Positions 33,090 through 43,249 of a stretch of 64,000 bases of DNA are shown here, in pieces. The notes beneath the pieces are model-generated. The model worked only from the letters and a program-made list of their open reading frames with translations. It was not told where the DNA came from and searched no databases. This DNA is from Fragum whitleyi (lineage: Eukaryota > Mollusca > Bivalvia > Cardiida > Cardiidae), in NCBI GenBank assembly GCA_948146395.1, contig OX411555.1, forward strand, positions 42,741,725-42,805,724, read 5' to 3'. How positions within the stretch are numbered: position 1 is the first letter of the stretch; each line of letters opens with the position of its first letter. A program made the position numbers and the translations under genes.

Positions 33090-33318
33090 TTAACCCTTTG
33101 CTGTTTAATCCATGCTTTTTACATGCCTGTGATTTTGTGAATGAGAAAACATAGTGGAAAAAGAAAAAATTGCTTCTGACAAGCAATTTCTTCTTTTTCC
33201 ACACTATTTTTTACCCTACTGAATGGTTATTTTTCGAATTAAATCCGATTTAAATTTTCATCTGCAAAACTTTTGAATTTGGACAGGTCCAAAATTTTGT
33301 AAAACAGGAAAGGGTTAA
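33090..33318 (+). mobile_element. Family C MITE, copy 4
   Basis: TTAA at 33090-33093 and 33315-33318; complete central hairpin. Confidence 0.9.
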
Positions 33319-33880
33319 GCTTAATATCTACAGCTTTGACATATTTGGACTCTAAGACAATAGAAACAAATGTACTCTGAAAGCACATGATTAAGAAATA
33401 AGGAGATTTCAGTTAATAAGTAGTGTAATTACCCCATGCTAACCAGTTTGTCTTTTGCACATACATATATCCTTTAGTAGATGCCATCAGAATAAGTCAA
33501 ATTTTTATGTTCATTTGCCATAACTGACTGTTTTCAACTGTCAATCAAGAAGTCTAAAAACTAATTACATCGCTTTTTTCTATACAAAGTACAAAAGTTT
33601 TTTCTCCCATAAACAATGCCATTTTGATAAGAAACAATTAAATCTAGTAAATTTTACAAAATTTGCATACTTTTTGATGAAATAATAATTTCAAATCAAT
33701 AAATATATACCAGAATCTGCGTAAACTCAGAAAGCTGTAGGATATACAACTGTTATGCACTTAAATCAATACAAGCCAACCAAAAGTTTCAAGTTAATTG
33801 AAAGTAATACATTCAAAGATAAGATAGAAAATAAATGTACAATACTTGTAGGTTTATCTTATCATTCAAATAAATAACAA
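33319..33880. other. DOCK intron 12: unassigned stretch
   Basis: AT-rich, no family recognised, no exon-like segment. Confidence 0.5.
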
Positions 33881-34157
33881 GAGCACCGCCTAAGGGTGCC
33901 TACGCTGGGCTGTCGAGTGCTGGATGGTGATAAAAATCTAAGTCAAAAAAGGGGCATAATTTGCACAATATGAATCTAGAGCTATCCGCCTTGATAGTAT
34001 AGATTGCTCTTTTGATGGTGAACATGTGTGCCAAGTTTCAACTGAATGCCTTCAGTAGAACCAGAGATATAACAAAATGTCAAAGTTTTCGCACGACAAC
34101 GACGACACGGAGGCTATAGCAATACCTTGGGTTTTCTCAGAAAACAGCCAAGCTAAA
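33881..34157 (+). mobile_element. AACAAGA-type element, subfamily c, copy 2
   Basis: AACAAGAGCACCGCCTAAGG with hairpin GCACCGCCTAAGGGTGC at the left; GGAGGCTATAGCAATACCTT, AACAGCCAAGCTAAAAA at the right. It is closely similar to 22917-23216 apart from a shorter ACGACGACAC tract. Confidence 0.85.
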
Positions 34158-34227
34158 AATGCACAGAAAAGAAATTTGCAGATTGACTGAAGTAGAAATG
34201 AAGAAGTAAAACAATATCGTCAGATAT

Positions 34228-34650
34228 AAGAGGGGGTAACACAATTCTTAAATCTTCATTTCTCAAAGAAATCCTATGTTGTGGTACACATATGAATTTT
34301 ATCATGAAGCCTGTACTGACCTGATATCACCTGTCCCATAACATAACATGTTATCAGGCAGTCTATTTTCAGAACAATGTAAATATTCTTTCACCCGAAT
34401 TTCTTTGATTTTAAAAGGTATTATTATGAATAAGTGCGTAAAAGGGTTGCATGATAAATAGAATAACATGTAAGTGTCTTAAAATATCAATGTTATCAGG
34501 TCTCGGATGTGAGAAATTATCATGACTCGGCAAAGCCTCGTCCTGATAAATTATCCCAACCTCGACCAGATAATTGTTATTTTTAGACACTAACATGTTA
34601 TTCTCTATGTCTCTTAGAGGTGATTCAAATGAGTACCCAAAACATAAGGT
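34228..34650 (+). mobile_element. Family E MITE, copy 2, split by a palindromic element
   Basis: AGATATAAGAGGGGGTAACA ... CTATGTTGTGGTACACAT is the left half (34228-34292) and GATTCAAATGAGTACCCAAA then ACATAAGG the right half (34622-34649). Between them lie about 330 bp that include a palindrome with arms AACATGTAAGTGTCTTAAAA and TTTTTAGACACTAACATGTT (34466-34605). Confidence 0.65.
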
Positions 34651-34651
34651 C

Positions 34652-34849
34652 TATGGGCCAACTTATTTCTCGCCCGCTTTCGGGTCAGGTGTAGACTGGT
34701 CTCACTGTCGAATATCAGAATAGCCTGTTCTAGGCTATTCTGATAGTCGACATGTGGACCAGTCTAGAGCTGGTAACCCGCTTTCTGAGAGATACTCTGA
34801 TGTTGCGGGCAACAGTACCCGCCCGGGGTCAGAAATAAGTTGGCCCTAT
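34652..34849. mobile_element. Palindromic MITE, about 200 bp
   Basis: TATGGGCCAACTTATTTCTC at the left is mirrored by AGAAATAAGTTGGCCCTAT at the right; inner arms CAGACTGGTCTCACTGTCGA-type words are also mirrored (ACATGTGGACCAGTCTAGA). The GC content is higher than the surroundings. TA flanks are possible. Confidence 0.75.
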
Positions 34850-35123
34850 GTCATTATATCTGATATATTTAGCTGTGAACTTCATTTTCCCCCACTCTAT
34901 CTGTAGATTCAGTGACACTTTTAGACATCAACCAAAGGTACATAAAGATATGGTATGTGAAAAGCATTTAACCCTTTACCATGTAACTTGAATTGCATTT
35001 CATAGCAAATTGGTTAAAGATGAAAAACATAATGGTAAAAGAACCAAAATATTGGTGACAAGTATGTTCTTCTATTACCATGAATGTTTTCCTGGTTTTG
35101 ATAAATTGATCCAAGATAACAAC

Positions 35124-35286
35124 TTCAGGAAGTGGACCCATAATAGTTCCACGACATTTCAGAAGTCAGGAACTCAAACAGTGATAACTGAGGTTTCCTT
35201 ATGATTTCATTAAGAACACTTGGTTAACATTGTGAAAGATCATGTGCTCCAAAATGTTGTGGAACTATTACAGGTCCACTACCTAA
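35124..35286. mobile_element. Family D palindromic MITE, copy 4 (degraded ends)
   Basis: CAGGAAGTGGACCCATAATA at the left and ATTACAGGTCCACTACCTAA at the right; centre AGGTTTCCTTATGATTTCAT. Confidence 0.65.
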
Positions 35287-35867
35287 ATTTGCAGCAAATA
35301 GTTCAAGATGAACTTATATTTAGATTATATACTTAAATTGGTAAAAAGCTAATATCTTACATATATACCCCCAGCTGCATTCTGTGAATGATTAAGGAAA
35401 AACATGAAATAAACAATGAAATGATAACCAAAGAAAACTGACAAGTTACCAAGGAGATAATTTTACTTTCATGACTCTGACCTTGCACAACCTCAAAGTA
35501 ACTTAAAAGTCTCTAATTCTAATTGAGATTAAATGAGCATAAATATTTAGATATAAAATAGCACATAATTGTGCCAGTGCATGACATTTCCAACAACTTA
35601 AAATTGTCGTGAGATGCAAACATTAAGCAGCATAGACAGCCACATACTTTAAATATAAAGTTACCCGATGGTCTACAGATACTTTGAGACCTATTCTATC
35701 TACAAACCTCATAGTGAAGACTCTGGTCAGACTGTGTGGATGGATGCACAGGCTGAGCAAAGACTTTGCTATACGCTCATGTGAAATTGATGGAATTGTC
35801 ACACACTGAAATTATTATAAGATTATGAGCAGAGTTTTTATTGAAATTCTACAAATATGAAGTTTTA
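35287..35867. other. DOCK intron 12: unassigned stretch
   Basis: Includes a short imperfect palindrome of the CTGGTCAGACTGTG type at 35713-35765. Otherwise nothing recognisable. Confidence 0.5.
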
Positions 35868-36311
35868 TTAACCCTTATCATGCTGAACCTGGAATAATCT
35901 TCCTTTGTCAGGATGCATTGAAAGAGGTCAGTCTGCACTTATGTGCAGTCTGATCTTAGTCTACACCAACTGTTGGTCTACTTTCAAGACAGAGCTGTTC
36001 ATAAAATCATTTTTTTAAAAAGAAAGATTGTCCTGCACCCTTTGCTTATAGGGCTTTCAGTTTTTATAGTGAAATACTGTAAGAGGATTTTAATTCACAG
36101 AGGTACAGATAAGAGGGGGTAATGCCATTCTAAAATCTCTGTTTCTCAATGAAACCCTATATTGTGGTTACTCATTTGAATCGTCTTGACCAAAGTATTC
36201 CAATGAGTACCCATAATATAGGATTTACAAAAGTATTGCTGAAATATTTTCATTTGTATTCCTAAATATCCCCACTATTTGTAGCTCTCAATTCAGCATG
36301 AAAAGGGTTAA
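35868..36311 (+). mobile_element. Family B MITE, copy 5, with a family E MITE nested inside
   Basis: TTAACCCTTATCATGCTGAA at the left and TTCAGCATGAAAAGGGTTAA at the right, with CTGCACTTATGTGCAGTCTG in between. The copy is twice the usual length because a family E element (36100-36245: GAGGTACAGATAAGAGGGGG, CTATATTGTGGTTACTCATT, AATGAGTACCCATAATATAG) has been inserted. Confidence 0.8.
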
Positions 36312-36376
36312 AAATAAGTTTGATAACTATCCACTTATACTGCCTACAGACTATTCATTGTCTGCTGTAAATCAAG

Positions 36377-36470
36377 AGGTCAGTGCCAAACTATTGTAAG
36401 TGCCTATAAATGCATAATTCAAATATAAATGTATAGGCACATATAATTTGAATGCGACACTAATCCCTAA
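36377..36470. mobile_element. Family A hairpin MITE, expanded centre
   Basis: AGAGGTCAGTGCCAAACTAT, GTAAGTGCCTATAAATGC at the left; GTATAGGCACATATAATTTG and GCGACACTAATCCCT at the right. The loop carries about 20 extra bases compared with the clean copies. Confidence 0.7.
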
Positions 36471-36492
36471 AAATATTTATACCATGGAATAA

Positions 36493-36652
36493 ACAAGAGC
36501 TGTCACTGTAAGATGACAATGCCCCCGACACCGCTTTGATTTAGAAGTTATGGCCAATGTTAAAGTTTTTGGACGGAATGATGGACGGACGGACAGACAG
36601 ACGGACGGACAAGTCAAATTTATGATGCCTCCCTATCGGGGGCATAAAAATG
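36493..36652 (+). mobile_element. AACAAGA-type element, subfamily d, minimal copy
   Basis: 5' end AACAAGAGCTGTCACTGTAA with hairpin TGTCACTGTAAGATGACA and arm AATGCCCCCGA. 3' end TCGGGGGCATAAAAA. Only 160 bp, with no tandem monomers but with the GACGGACGGACAGACAGACG tract. It is the shortest complete member and shows the minimal parts list. Confidence 0.85.
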
Positions 36653-36739
36653 TAAGCAAGTAATTGCATAAACAAATAAAGATTATTATGATTATGATGA
36701 TAATCATAACTATTTCCTTGACAAAAATGTTCATACACC

Positions 36740-37030
36740 GTATTTCCTATAATTATAGCACCCTCCCAAATAGAAGCACCCCTACATTTTTACTGAGAAA
36801 ACCCATTTGAAATGCCTTAATTTTAGGAACTTTAAGAGACTTCTTCTCTAATTTGAGATGAATTCCCTCTACACAATCATTAATATCATTGTTAAGAGGA
36901 AATTCACCTCAAATTACAGGGAAAAGGGCCTAAAAGACATCAATTTTAATGACTTTTAAATCAGAGCATACATACTAAATTAAATCTCTCTGACCATTCA
37001 ATAAACGCTCCAAGGAGGGTTTATAGAATA
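36740..37030. mobile_element. Probable MITE with ACCGTATTT/AATATGGT ends
   Basis: ACCGTATTTCCTATAATTAT with AGCACCC at the left and AAACGCTCCAAGGAGGGTTT, ATAGAATATGGT at the right form imperfect inverted ends. The element at about 42411-42790 has similar words (TGTAAAATTTCTAATAGTGC, ATTAGAGAATTTATGGTA). The superfamily is uncertain. Confidence 0.5.
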
Positions 37031-37169
37031 TGGTATCTCAAGATTTCAACCAAAGATTTATGTGCCCACAGAAAGGATGTGAACAAGTCCCTTGAATACT
37101 TAAAACACCAAGGAAATAATTAAGAAATATGACCAAAGCAGCAACCAAACATAAAACCACAATACATGC

Positions 37170-37419
37170 CTGTTCGTTCAACTCAATGGGGTTTTCAAGC
37201 GAATTGCGGTTAGAATCGGGTGAATCTGAGCTACTGGCAGTGCTGATCTGTGATGATCGTTTTGTTTTACGATTAACCTTTGTATGGAGCGTGGACTTGA
37301 TGTTCTTTTCGGGCTTCACCCATACTGACTGTATACGGTTTTGAGTGGGTTTGGGCGGAGGATTGTTGACTGGGTTGACGGGTGTTGCGTAAATGCTGCT
37401 GGTGGTGTTCCCCCCTGGT
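37170..37419 (-). CDS. DOCK exon 12 (Pro/Ser-rich tail; GC donor)
   Basis: The acceptor TTTGTCTTTTACAG is followed by one base completing a glycine codon, then PGGNTTSSIYATPVNPVNNP and PPKPTQNRIQSVWVK. A basic run (KVNRKTKRSSQ) and a serine/aspartate-rich end (ISTASSSDSPDSNRNSLENP, IELNEQ) follow. The exon adds 83 residues. The frame into exon 13 is kept only by the junction GAACAG-GCATGT, a GC donor; the GT four bases later would lead exon 13 to an early stop. A family B MITE begins 17 bp upstream of the acceptor. Confidence 0.85.
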
Positions 37420-37436
37420 CTGTAAAAGACAAAATA

Positions 37437-37683
37437 TTAACCCTTGTCATCCTGAATAAATTTTAGCTAAAAATTTTCGACAAAATCAAAGGGGAAAAAG
37501 CACTGAAAGTACCAACTGTTGGTCAATTTCTATTTGAAAAACTAAATCTATAGACAATTCTGGTTTGAAAGTGAGAAACAGGTGGTGTAGACTAACATAA
37601 GACTGCACATATGTGCAGGCTGATGTTTGTCTATAGCTCCTGTCAAGGCAGGAATATTCCGGGATCAGCATGAGAAGGGTTAA
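37437..37683 (+). mobile_element. Family B MITE, copy 6, next to the exon 12 acceptor
   Basis: TTAACCCTTGTCATCCTGAA at the left, GATCAGCATGAGAAGGGTTA at the right, core GACTGCACATATGTGCAGGC. It is complete, with TTAA at both ends (37437-37440, 37680-37683). Confidence 0.85.
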
Positions 37684-37718
37684 AATTTGTAACCTGCAAC
37701 CCGTACAAAAGAAAGATG

Positions 37719-38215
37719 AGGGGCCCAAGGTTATATAACTTTTCTCAGGCTCAACTGAGAATATTCTCAAATTTTTAATTCAAATAAATGTATGAAAATA
37801 AAAGATAATATTAATAAGTTGTTATTTGTAACCTGCAAACTGTACAAAAGAAAGTTTAGGTTATAAAACTTTTCTCAGGCTCAACTGAGAATATTCTCAA
37901 ATTTTTAATTCAAATAAATGTATGAAAATAAAAGATAATATTAATAAGTTGTTATTTGTAACCTGCAAACTGTACAAAAGAAAGTTTAGGTTATAAAACT
38001 TTTCTCAGGCTCAACTGAGAATATTCTCAAATTTTGAATTTAAATAGATGTATGAAAATACAAGATAATATTAATAAGTTGTTATTTATAACAACTTAGT
38101 ACTATTATCTTTTATGTGAATACATTAAAATGAGTATCAAAACAGATTTGTGGCTTTAATCTTGAATTGAAATTTGAGAAAATTTTGAATTGAGAATGCA
38201 AAAAGTTTTATAACT
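37719..38215. mobile_element. Palindromic element (family L), copy 2, with a 130-bp triplication
   Basis: The outer ends are inverted (ACTTTTCTCAGGCTCAACTG left; the reverse complement of AAAAAGTTTTATAACTTC right). The centre is AAAAGATAATATTAATAAGT and its mirror. The left arm occurs three times with TTTCTCAGGCTCAACTGAGA at 37741, 37871 and 38001, exactly 130 bp apart. The last two full units are nearly identical. Confidence 0.8.
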
Positions 38216-38324
38216 TCAAGACCTGGTTAGTGCAAAAAGTAATTATCATACAAAGCCTACAGGGAATGCACAGGATGGTCTTGGGTAAAATCTTTTTGTT
38301 TATGCCATGCTTTCTGAGACTAGA

Positions 38325-38550
38325 TTAACACTTTCCCGTATTACAAAATTTTGGACCTGTCCAAATTCAAAGGTTTTGCAGACGAAAATTTAAAGTGGAT
38401 TTAATTTGAAAAATAACCATTCTGTCTGGTAGAAACTAGTGTGGAAAAAGAAGAAATTGCTTGTCAGAAGCAATTTCTTCTTTTTTCACAATGTTTTCTC
38501 AATCATAAAATCACAGGCACGTAAAAAGCAGGGTTTAAACAGCAAAGGGA
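38325..38550 (-). mobile_element. Family C MITE, copy 5 (abnormal flank)
   Basis: Body and left TTAA are normal, but the right side reads CAAAGGGAGAGACTAGATTA instead of AAAGGGTTAA, and GAGACTAGATTAA occurs at both flanks (38316-38328 and about 38550-38562). Confidence 0.85.
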
Positions 38551-38587
38551 GAGACTAGATTAATCACTCTACAATCATACAGTTAAG

Positions 38588-39108
38588 AAACAATCAACAA
38601 GCTGAATGATTTTAGAATAATTTTTGAATGATATTGAATGAGTGGAACGAGTTTTGGATGGAATTTAAGGGAGATAATACTAAATCGCTAAATTCACAAA
38701 ATTAGTATTATTTATTACCTCCCTTTAAAAAAAATATATTTTCTTTCCTATCTTTTTGTCTTCACAAACCAATCAGACAACTTAACCCTTGTCATGCTGA
38801 ATAAATTTTGGCTAAAAATTTGCATCAAAATCAAAGGGCAAAAAGCACTGAAAGTGCAAACTGTCAAAGCAGGAATATTCCAGGTTCAGAATGACAAAGG
38901 TTAAAATCTATACTAGTCAATAAAATCTTGGAATTATTTGATAAATTTCAATGAACTGTTGATGGTTTTGAATGATTTTGAATTGATTTTAAGGTTTTTG
39001 GAGCATTTCTAAATGGTTTGAGTGAGTGTTTGGGATGACTGATTGGAGCAATGAGTGTGCAATTTAGAATGGTTTTGATCGAGGTTGATGTCAATTTCAT
39101 GATGTTAC
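38588..39108. mobile_element. Family G element, copy 3, with a short family B MITE nested inside
   Basis: Left part ATCAACAAGCTGAATGATTT, GGAGATAATACTAAATCG; right part GGTTTGAGTGAGTGTTTGGG, GATGTCAATTTCATGATGTT. A 122-bp internally deleted family B element (TTAA at 38783-38786 and 38901-38904) interrupts it. Confidence 0.75.
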
Positions 39109-40018
39109 AAACTGTATATACTTGTTATTATTTCAGAAATGCAACCTCTTGATGAACTGTGCAGAAGCGACCTCTTTTTTATTTATTATATGATCAACAA
39201 CACGCATGTATGAATATAAAAGACGTTATTGGTAAGTTATTGATAACCACTTATTAATTTTTATGTTTATGTTCGTACTTTTATATGTAAAGTTTTGAAA
39301 TATGAAAAGTTTTAACCTCCAGCCCTGCTGTTTTCACTTTTCTGAAAGAGAACTTTTTGACACTTCGTGAAAAAAACCCAACTTTTTAAAAGATTGTGGA
39401 AAGTGGAAAAAACAACAACCATTAAAAGCAGTTATCAATTGTTTACAATTTTTATCCAAATACTAATGTCCATAATAGAGATCTTTCTAGAGATCTTTTG
39501 TGTATTTTGGGTGTCACATACATTTATCTATAGCGAAAGTCTGACAAGGTACGGAAGTAGTTCGTATATCTATTTCTATGCTAGATCAGACTGCGGCTAT
39601 TAGGAAATTTCGATGTTATTCGAATGTGCTAAAAGCAGTCTACAGAAGTTGGTACCTATTACATGGTATCCCGATAAGAAATGGTCGTTTAAATATTAAC
39701 ATGAATTTTTCTCTGAATATTTTCTTTTCCAAGGGAGAAGATATAAAACTTTTCTTGTAAAATTATTGACTTGTATTTTGGACAGGTGGCCTTGTATAAT
39801 CTATTGAATAAACTGTTCAAACTGTCAAACTGTTCAATAATCTTACACATGAGAGAGCCCCTTCAGTCTTCATATGAAGGGTAATGCTTTGTTTCAGTAT
39901 TATCGATTTAACAAAAGATATAAGGTTTTTTAAAAAAAACTTCAGCCAACATATCAATGCAGATGGATCAACTCTCTCTGTAAAGAAAGTTATTTCTTTC
40001 CAATTATATCCCATATCA
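39109..40018. other. DOCK intron 11: unassigned stretch
   Basis: AT-rich sequence with several open frames (39367-39603 plus, 39578-39760 plus, 39817-40014 minus), none with recognisable motifs or matching splice signals. 39205-39270 resembles the family L centre. Confidence 0.45.
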
Positions 40019-40096
40019 AAGGGTCAGCACAACACTATTGTAAGTGCCTATAAATATATAGGCACTTAAAATAGTGTTGCGCTGACCGCTCGATAC
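40019..40096. mobile_element. Family A hairpin MITE (clean copy)
   Basis: AGGGTCAGCACAACACTATT, TGTAAGTGCCTATAAATATA; mirrored TATAGGCACTTAAAATAGTG, TTGCGCTGACCGCT. Very close to the copy at 20749. Confidence 0.9.
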
Positions 40097-40177
40097 AGCT
40101 ATGTTACCTCAACCAAAATAGCAGTGGCCTGTCTTATTGGATATGCAAAAGCTTCAGACGGAAACATGAATAAAAAC

Positions 40178-41177
40178 AAGATGTGTTTGTGAAACACGAA
40201 TGCCCCCGTAACAGCATTTTTTCAAAGTTTTACCTTGACAGATGACCTTGACCTTGTCACATGACCTTGACTTTGGTACCAGCCGATGCGGATCATAGAG
40301 ATCTATCATCATGCCAAATATAAGCCTTTTATCTTGAATAGGCTTGAAGATATTGGCAATGTTAAGTTTTTTGGCTAACTTTTTGAGTTATTTGACCTTG
40401 AGAGATGACCTTGACCATGTCAAATGACCTTGACCTTGGTACCAGCAGATGCAGATCATTGAGATCTATCATCATGCCAAATATAAGCCTTTTATCTTGA
40501 ATAGGCTTGAAGATATTGGCAATGTTAAGTTTTTTGGAGTAATTTGACCTTGACAGATGACCTTGACCTTGTCACATGACCTTGACTTTGGTTATGGCAG
40601 ATGCGGATTATTTAGATCTATCATCATGAAAAATATTAGCCTTGTATCTTGAATAGGCTTGAAAATATTGGCAATGTTAAGTTTTTTGAGATATTTGACC
40701 TTGAGAGCTGACCTTGACCTTGTCAAATGACATTGACTTTGGTACCAGCAGATGCGGATCATTGAGATCTATCATCATGCCAAATATGAGCCTTGTATCT
40801 TGAATAGGCTTGAAGATATTGGTAATGTTAAGTTTTTTGGTTAACTTTTTGAGATATTTGACCCTGATAGATGACCTTGACCTTGTCACATGACCTTGAC
40901 TTTGGTATGAGCAGATGCGGATCATTGAGATCTATTATCATGCCAAATATGAGCTTTGTATCTTGAATAGGCTTGAAGATATTGGCAATGTTAAGTTTTT
41001 TGGTTAATTTTTTGAGTTATTTGACCTTGAGAGATGACCTTGACCTTGTCACATGACCTTGACTTTGGTATCAGCAGATGCGGATCATTGAGATCTATCA
41101 TCATGCCAAATATGAGCTTTGTATCTTGAATAGGCTTGAAGATATTGGCAATGTTAAGTTTTTTGGTTAACTTTTGC

Positions 41178-41209
<32 letters not shown>

Positions 41210-41277
41210 GGACAGACGGACAGACGGACAACGGTAAAACAATATGCCCCCGATCTTTTGATACGGGGGCATAAAAA
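40178..41277 (+). mobile_element. AACAAGA-type element, subfamily d, long copy
   Basis: 5' end AACAAGATGTGTTTGTGAAA with hairpin GTGTTTGTGAAACAC and arm GAATGCCCCCGTA. 3' end ATACGGGGGCATAAAAA. About six monomers of roughly 155-165 bp are anchored by TTGACCTTGTCACATGACCT and GAGATCTATCATCATGCCAA. A (CAGA)n/(CGGA)n tract at 41176-41230 precedes the 3' arm. The minus frame 40991-41305 is a by-product. Confidence 0.9.
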
Positions 41278-41534
41278 TGAATTGTTGCAATGGTGACCAA
41301 AACATAACTTCAACTTGAATAACCTGTAGTGAACAAGTCGAGTTATAATGTTTAAGTTGTCAATTATAAAAAATGTTTAACAGTAATGGTGAAGGTCATT
41401 AATTTGCCTTGATTTGCAAATAACCAGTTTGACAGTTTCGTTAATATCTTTATCCACATCTGCAATATGTCAATTAAATAAGCTCTGTATAATATAAGAA
41501 GCATTGCTTGACTATTGAACCTGACGACAGGGTT

Positions 41535-41945
41535 TGACACTAAGGGGAGTCCAGGACTCCTTGTTTACCAGTTGGGACTCCTTCCATTTGCAAATAAGGA
41601 GTCCAATGGACTCCAAGGGTTAAATGAGAATATTTTGAAAAACAAATGCACTGAGAAGTGTCCTTTCTAACACTTGCCAAAACTGTAGATCTTTTAACTA
41701 CAAAAGTTGTTGAAGAAAACATTTGCTTGCATCCTGTAGTGTTTTGAGACAAAAACTCTCTATTGTAAGAACATTGTGAAAAAGAAGAAGTAGCTTATAA
41801 CAAGCAATTTCTTCTTTTCCACAATGTTCACCCATTATGAAAATTCAGACTCCTTATATTGAGCTTGGACTCCTAGATTTCATGTGTTAGGAGCCCATTT
41901 GAATCCTTTATCTCAGGAGTTCATGTCAATCCATGGACAACAATA
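41535..41945. mobile_element. Repeat family K (AGGGGAGTCCAGGACTCC), copy 1
   Basis: Begins CACTAAGGGGAGTCCAGGAC and repeatedly carries GGACTCC/GGAGTCC words. Contains an AAGAAGAAGTAGC..AAGCAATTTCTTCTT hairpin like that of family C, without TTAA ends. A second copy lies at 48212-48615. Unknown class. Confidence 0.6.
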
Positions 41946-42004
41946 AAACAAAGCAGGTATAAGTGAAGACAGTCAAAAGCTTCCTCATAGATATCTGCTA
42001 CATA

Positions 42005-42396
42005 CAGTCAATCCTGTCTTAGCAACAACCTGTATTCAGCAAACAACCTGTCTTAACCCTTTGCTGTTTAATCCCTGCCTGTGATTTTATGCTTGAGAAA
42101 ACATTGTGAAAAAAGAAGAAATTGCTTCTGACAAGCAATTTCTTCTTTTTCCACATCATTGTCTACCCTACTGAATGGTTATTTTTCAAATTAAATCCAC
42201 TTTAGATTTTGGTCTGCAAAACCTTTGAATTTGAACAGGTCCAACATTTTGTAAAACAGGAAAGGGTTAAGCACGCAGTCACTGAGTCCCCAAATTAATA
42301 AATTACACCGAAACTGACTTGTATTAAGCAAGCACCTGTCTTAAGCAAGCACTTTTTGAATGTCCCTTGGGTGCTGGCTTAAGATAGGTTTGACTG
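42005..42396. mobile_element. TA-flanked Tigger/mariner-like MITE with a family C copy nested inside
   Basis: Left end CAGTCAATCCTGTCTTAGCA, right end TAAGATAGGTTTGACTG, inverted, each flanked by TA (42003-42004, 42397-42398). The interior repeats CTGTCTTAAGCAAGCAC words. A family C MITE (42053-42270) has been inserted at one of them, leaving about 175 bp of the original element. Confidence 0.8.
42053..42270 (+). mobile_element. Family C MITE, copy 6 (nested)
   Basis: TTAA at 42053-42056 and 42267-42270. Part of the left end is deleted (TAATCCCTGCCTGTGATTTT without the usual TTTTACG). Its insertion point CTGTC-TTAA-GCACGC is preserved uninterrupted about 70 bp further on as CTGTCTTAAGCAAGC. 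Confidence 0.88.
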
Positions 42397-42657
42397 TAGT
42401 TTTAAATACTGTAAAATTTCTAATAGTGCCAAATGCTCCAATAGAAACCTATCCCCCTTTTCAGAGGTAAAAATCAACCTTTTTTGGTGTGATTTTACAA
42501 AATCCTGATGCCTCTTATAAAGGCATATAAAAATAACCCACAAAACCAAGGTCACTGAAAATTCAACAGAGATTTAATGCACTTTGCCCCAATCAAATGT
42601 TCATATTTTGCGCAGACTATGTTTATTTTTGACCATTTTCAGCGTCTTAGTAAACAT

Positions 42658-42712
42658 CGTTGGCTCAGCCATGTTTATAGGCAGTTATAACTGTTTCCCT
42701 CTGAGCCAACCA
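42658..42712. mobile_element. Family A hairpin MITE, short copy
   Basis: GTTGGCTCAGCC at the left, CTGAGCCAAC at the right, with ATAGGCAGTTATAACTGTTT inside. It is deleted on one arm and nested in the repeat at about 42411-42790. Confidence 0.65.
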
Positions 42713-43249
42713 TAGCCTCTCATAAAAGCCCATACCTTTCTATGGAAATTGTTTATTCTAATAGAACCCCGGGGTATTAGAGAATTTATGGTACATGTAT
42801 TTAAATATAACTATGACATAAAATTACCCTTGCATGTGTACAAATAAGGAAAATAATGTCTAGGTTCAAGGGAAGACAATTCTTAAACTGAGGAATTGGC
42901 TATTTCAAAATAATGTCTTTCAAAATTGAACCTGCTTTTAGATGGGCACTGAGCAAATTTTTTGTACATGAATGTAAGATTAGAGATATACGTTGAAATT
43001 CAGAATGTGAAGGTGAAATAGGTCAAGCTAAAAAGAATTTCTGTTTAATAAATAAGACAGAGCTTTCAATAAGAGGGATTAATGACAATAAAAATCTTCT
43101 CTTTCTTTTCTATCCTCAATGTTGTTGGTACTTGCTGAGATTGACTTCGAAAGACAATATGATTTAAAATTTATTTCATTTTCCAAAAATTTGAAACCTC
43201 CCAGCATTAGAAGACAAGCTTATTGCTTATATTAATTCCTTTGAGAATA

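Noticed and set aside
31358..41305. Frames rich in VRPSVRPSVRP or CLSVCLSVCLS (31358, 36541, 40991)
   Set aside because: Translations of (ACGG)n and (CAGA)n tracts inside AACAAGA-type elements.
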